A DNA stretch of 24,405 nucleotides, from contig JBBDYD010000120.1 of the NCBI GenBank assembly GCA_040901865.1, positions 1 to 24,405 on the forward strand. The letters run 5' to 3'. This DNA comes from JBBDYD01 sp040901865 (lineage in GTDB: Bacteria > Bacteroidota > Ignavibacteria > UBA10030). Under the pieces are notes generated by a model. That model was not told the origin of the DNA, did not search any database, and saw only the letters and a list, made by a program, of their open reading frames with translations. Position 1 is the first letter of the stretch, and each line of letters starts with the position of its first letter. The position numbers and the translations under genes are program-made. This document shows positions 24,383 through 24,405 of the stretch, piece after piece.

Positions 24383-24405
24383 TCCTCACGGGAGATACGC
24401 CGGGT

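Overview
The window looks like a chromosomal segment from a Gram-negative (diderm) bacterium, probably in or near the Bacteroidota/Ignavibacteriota/Chlorobiota (FCB) group. The evidence is indirect: an outer-membrane-type beta-barrel protein, a lipoprotein signal with a lipobox, several Sec-exported peptidases, DUF2339 and DUF3108 proteins, and moderate GC. Some genes have clear Shine-Dalgarno sites, which argues against a typical Bacteroides-like lineage. I see no rRNA, tRNA, insertion sequence, phage gene or CRISPR array. Every confident gene is on the + strand, and coding density is high.

Layout. (1) 23-994: a lipoprotein with a metallo-beta-lactamase fold. (2) 1202-3181: an exported amidohydrolase, overlapped by an RsbW-type anti-sigma ATPase that is tightly followed by a STAS anti-anti-sigma factor. 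(3) 3294-5961: an ECF sigma factor, its membrane anti-sigma factor (8-nt overlap) and a membrane-anchored protein that is almost wholly a 9-residue tandem repeat (38 units, consensus DARFAELxK). A good intrinsic terminator closes this unit. (4) 6108-10745: a 977-residue fusion of a gluzincin-like domain, a TolB-like propeller and a beta-barrel, then a PrsW-family membrane protease (ATGA overlap) and an AlkD-like DNA glycosylase. (5) 11009-15331: a secreted M61 peptidase with a PDZ domain and a secreted M1 aminopeptidase. (6) 15697-24382: a second M1-like peptidase, a DUF2339 membrane protein, a polytopic membrane protein, a DUF3108 protein, an NAD-dependent epimerase, a CPBP-type membrane protein and a PAP2-type phosphatase/phosphotransferase, mostly coupled or separated by a few bases.

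Together the genes suggest a cell-envelope and regulation neighbourhood. Two different sigma-control devices (partner switching and ECF/anti-sigma) sit side by side. They are followed by export-targeted and intramembrane peptidases and by envelope-lipid genes. The most unusual item is the DARFAEL repeat protein in the ECF operon. At DNA level it shows a recent multi-unit duplication laid over older, strongly synonymous divergence. Two intergenic regions (about 1017-1115 and 10796-10928) carry large imperfect palindromes that start with nearly the same 12-mer. Each lies 80-86 nt upstream of a gene for an exported hydrolase.
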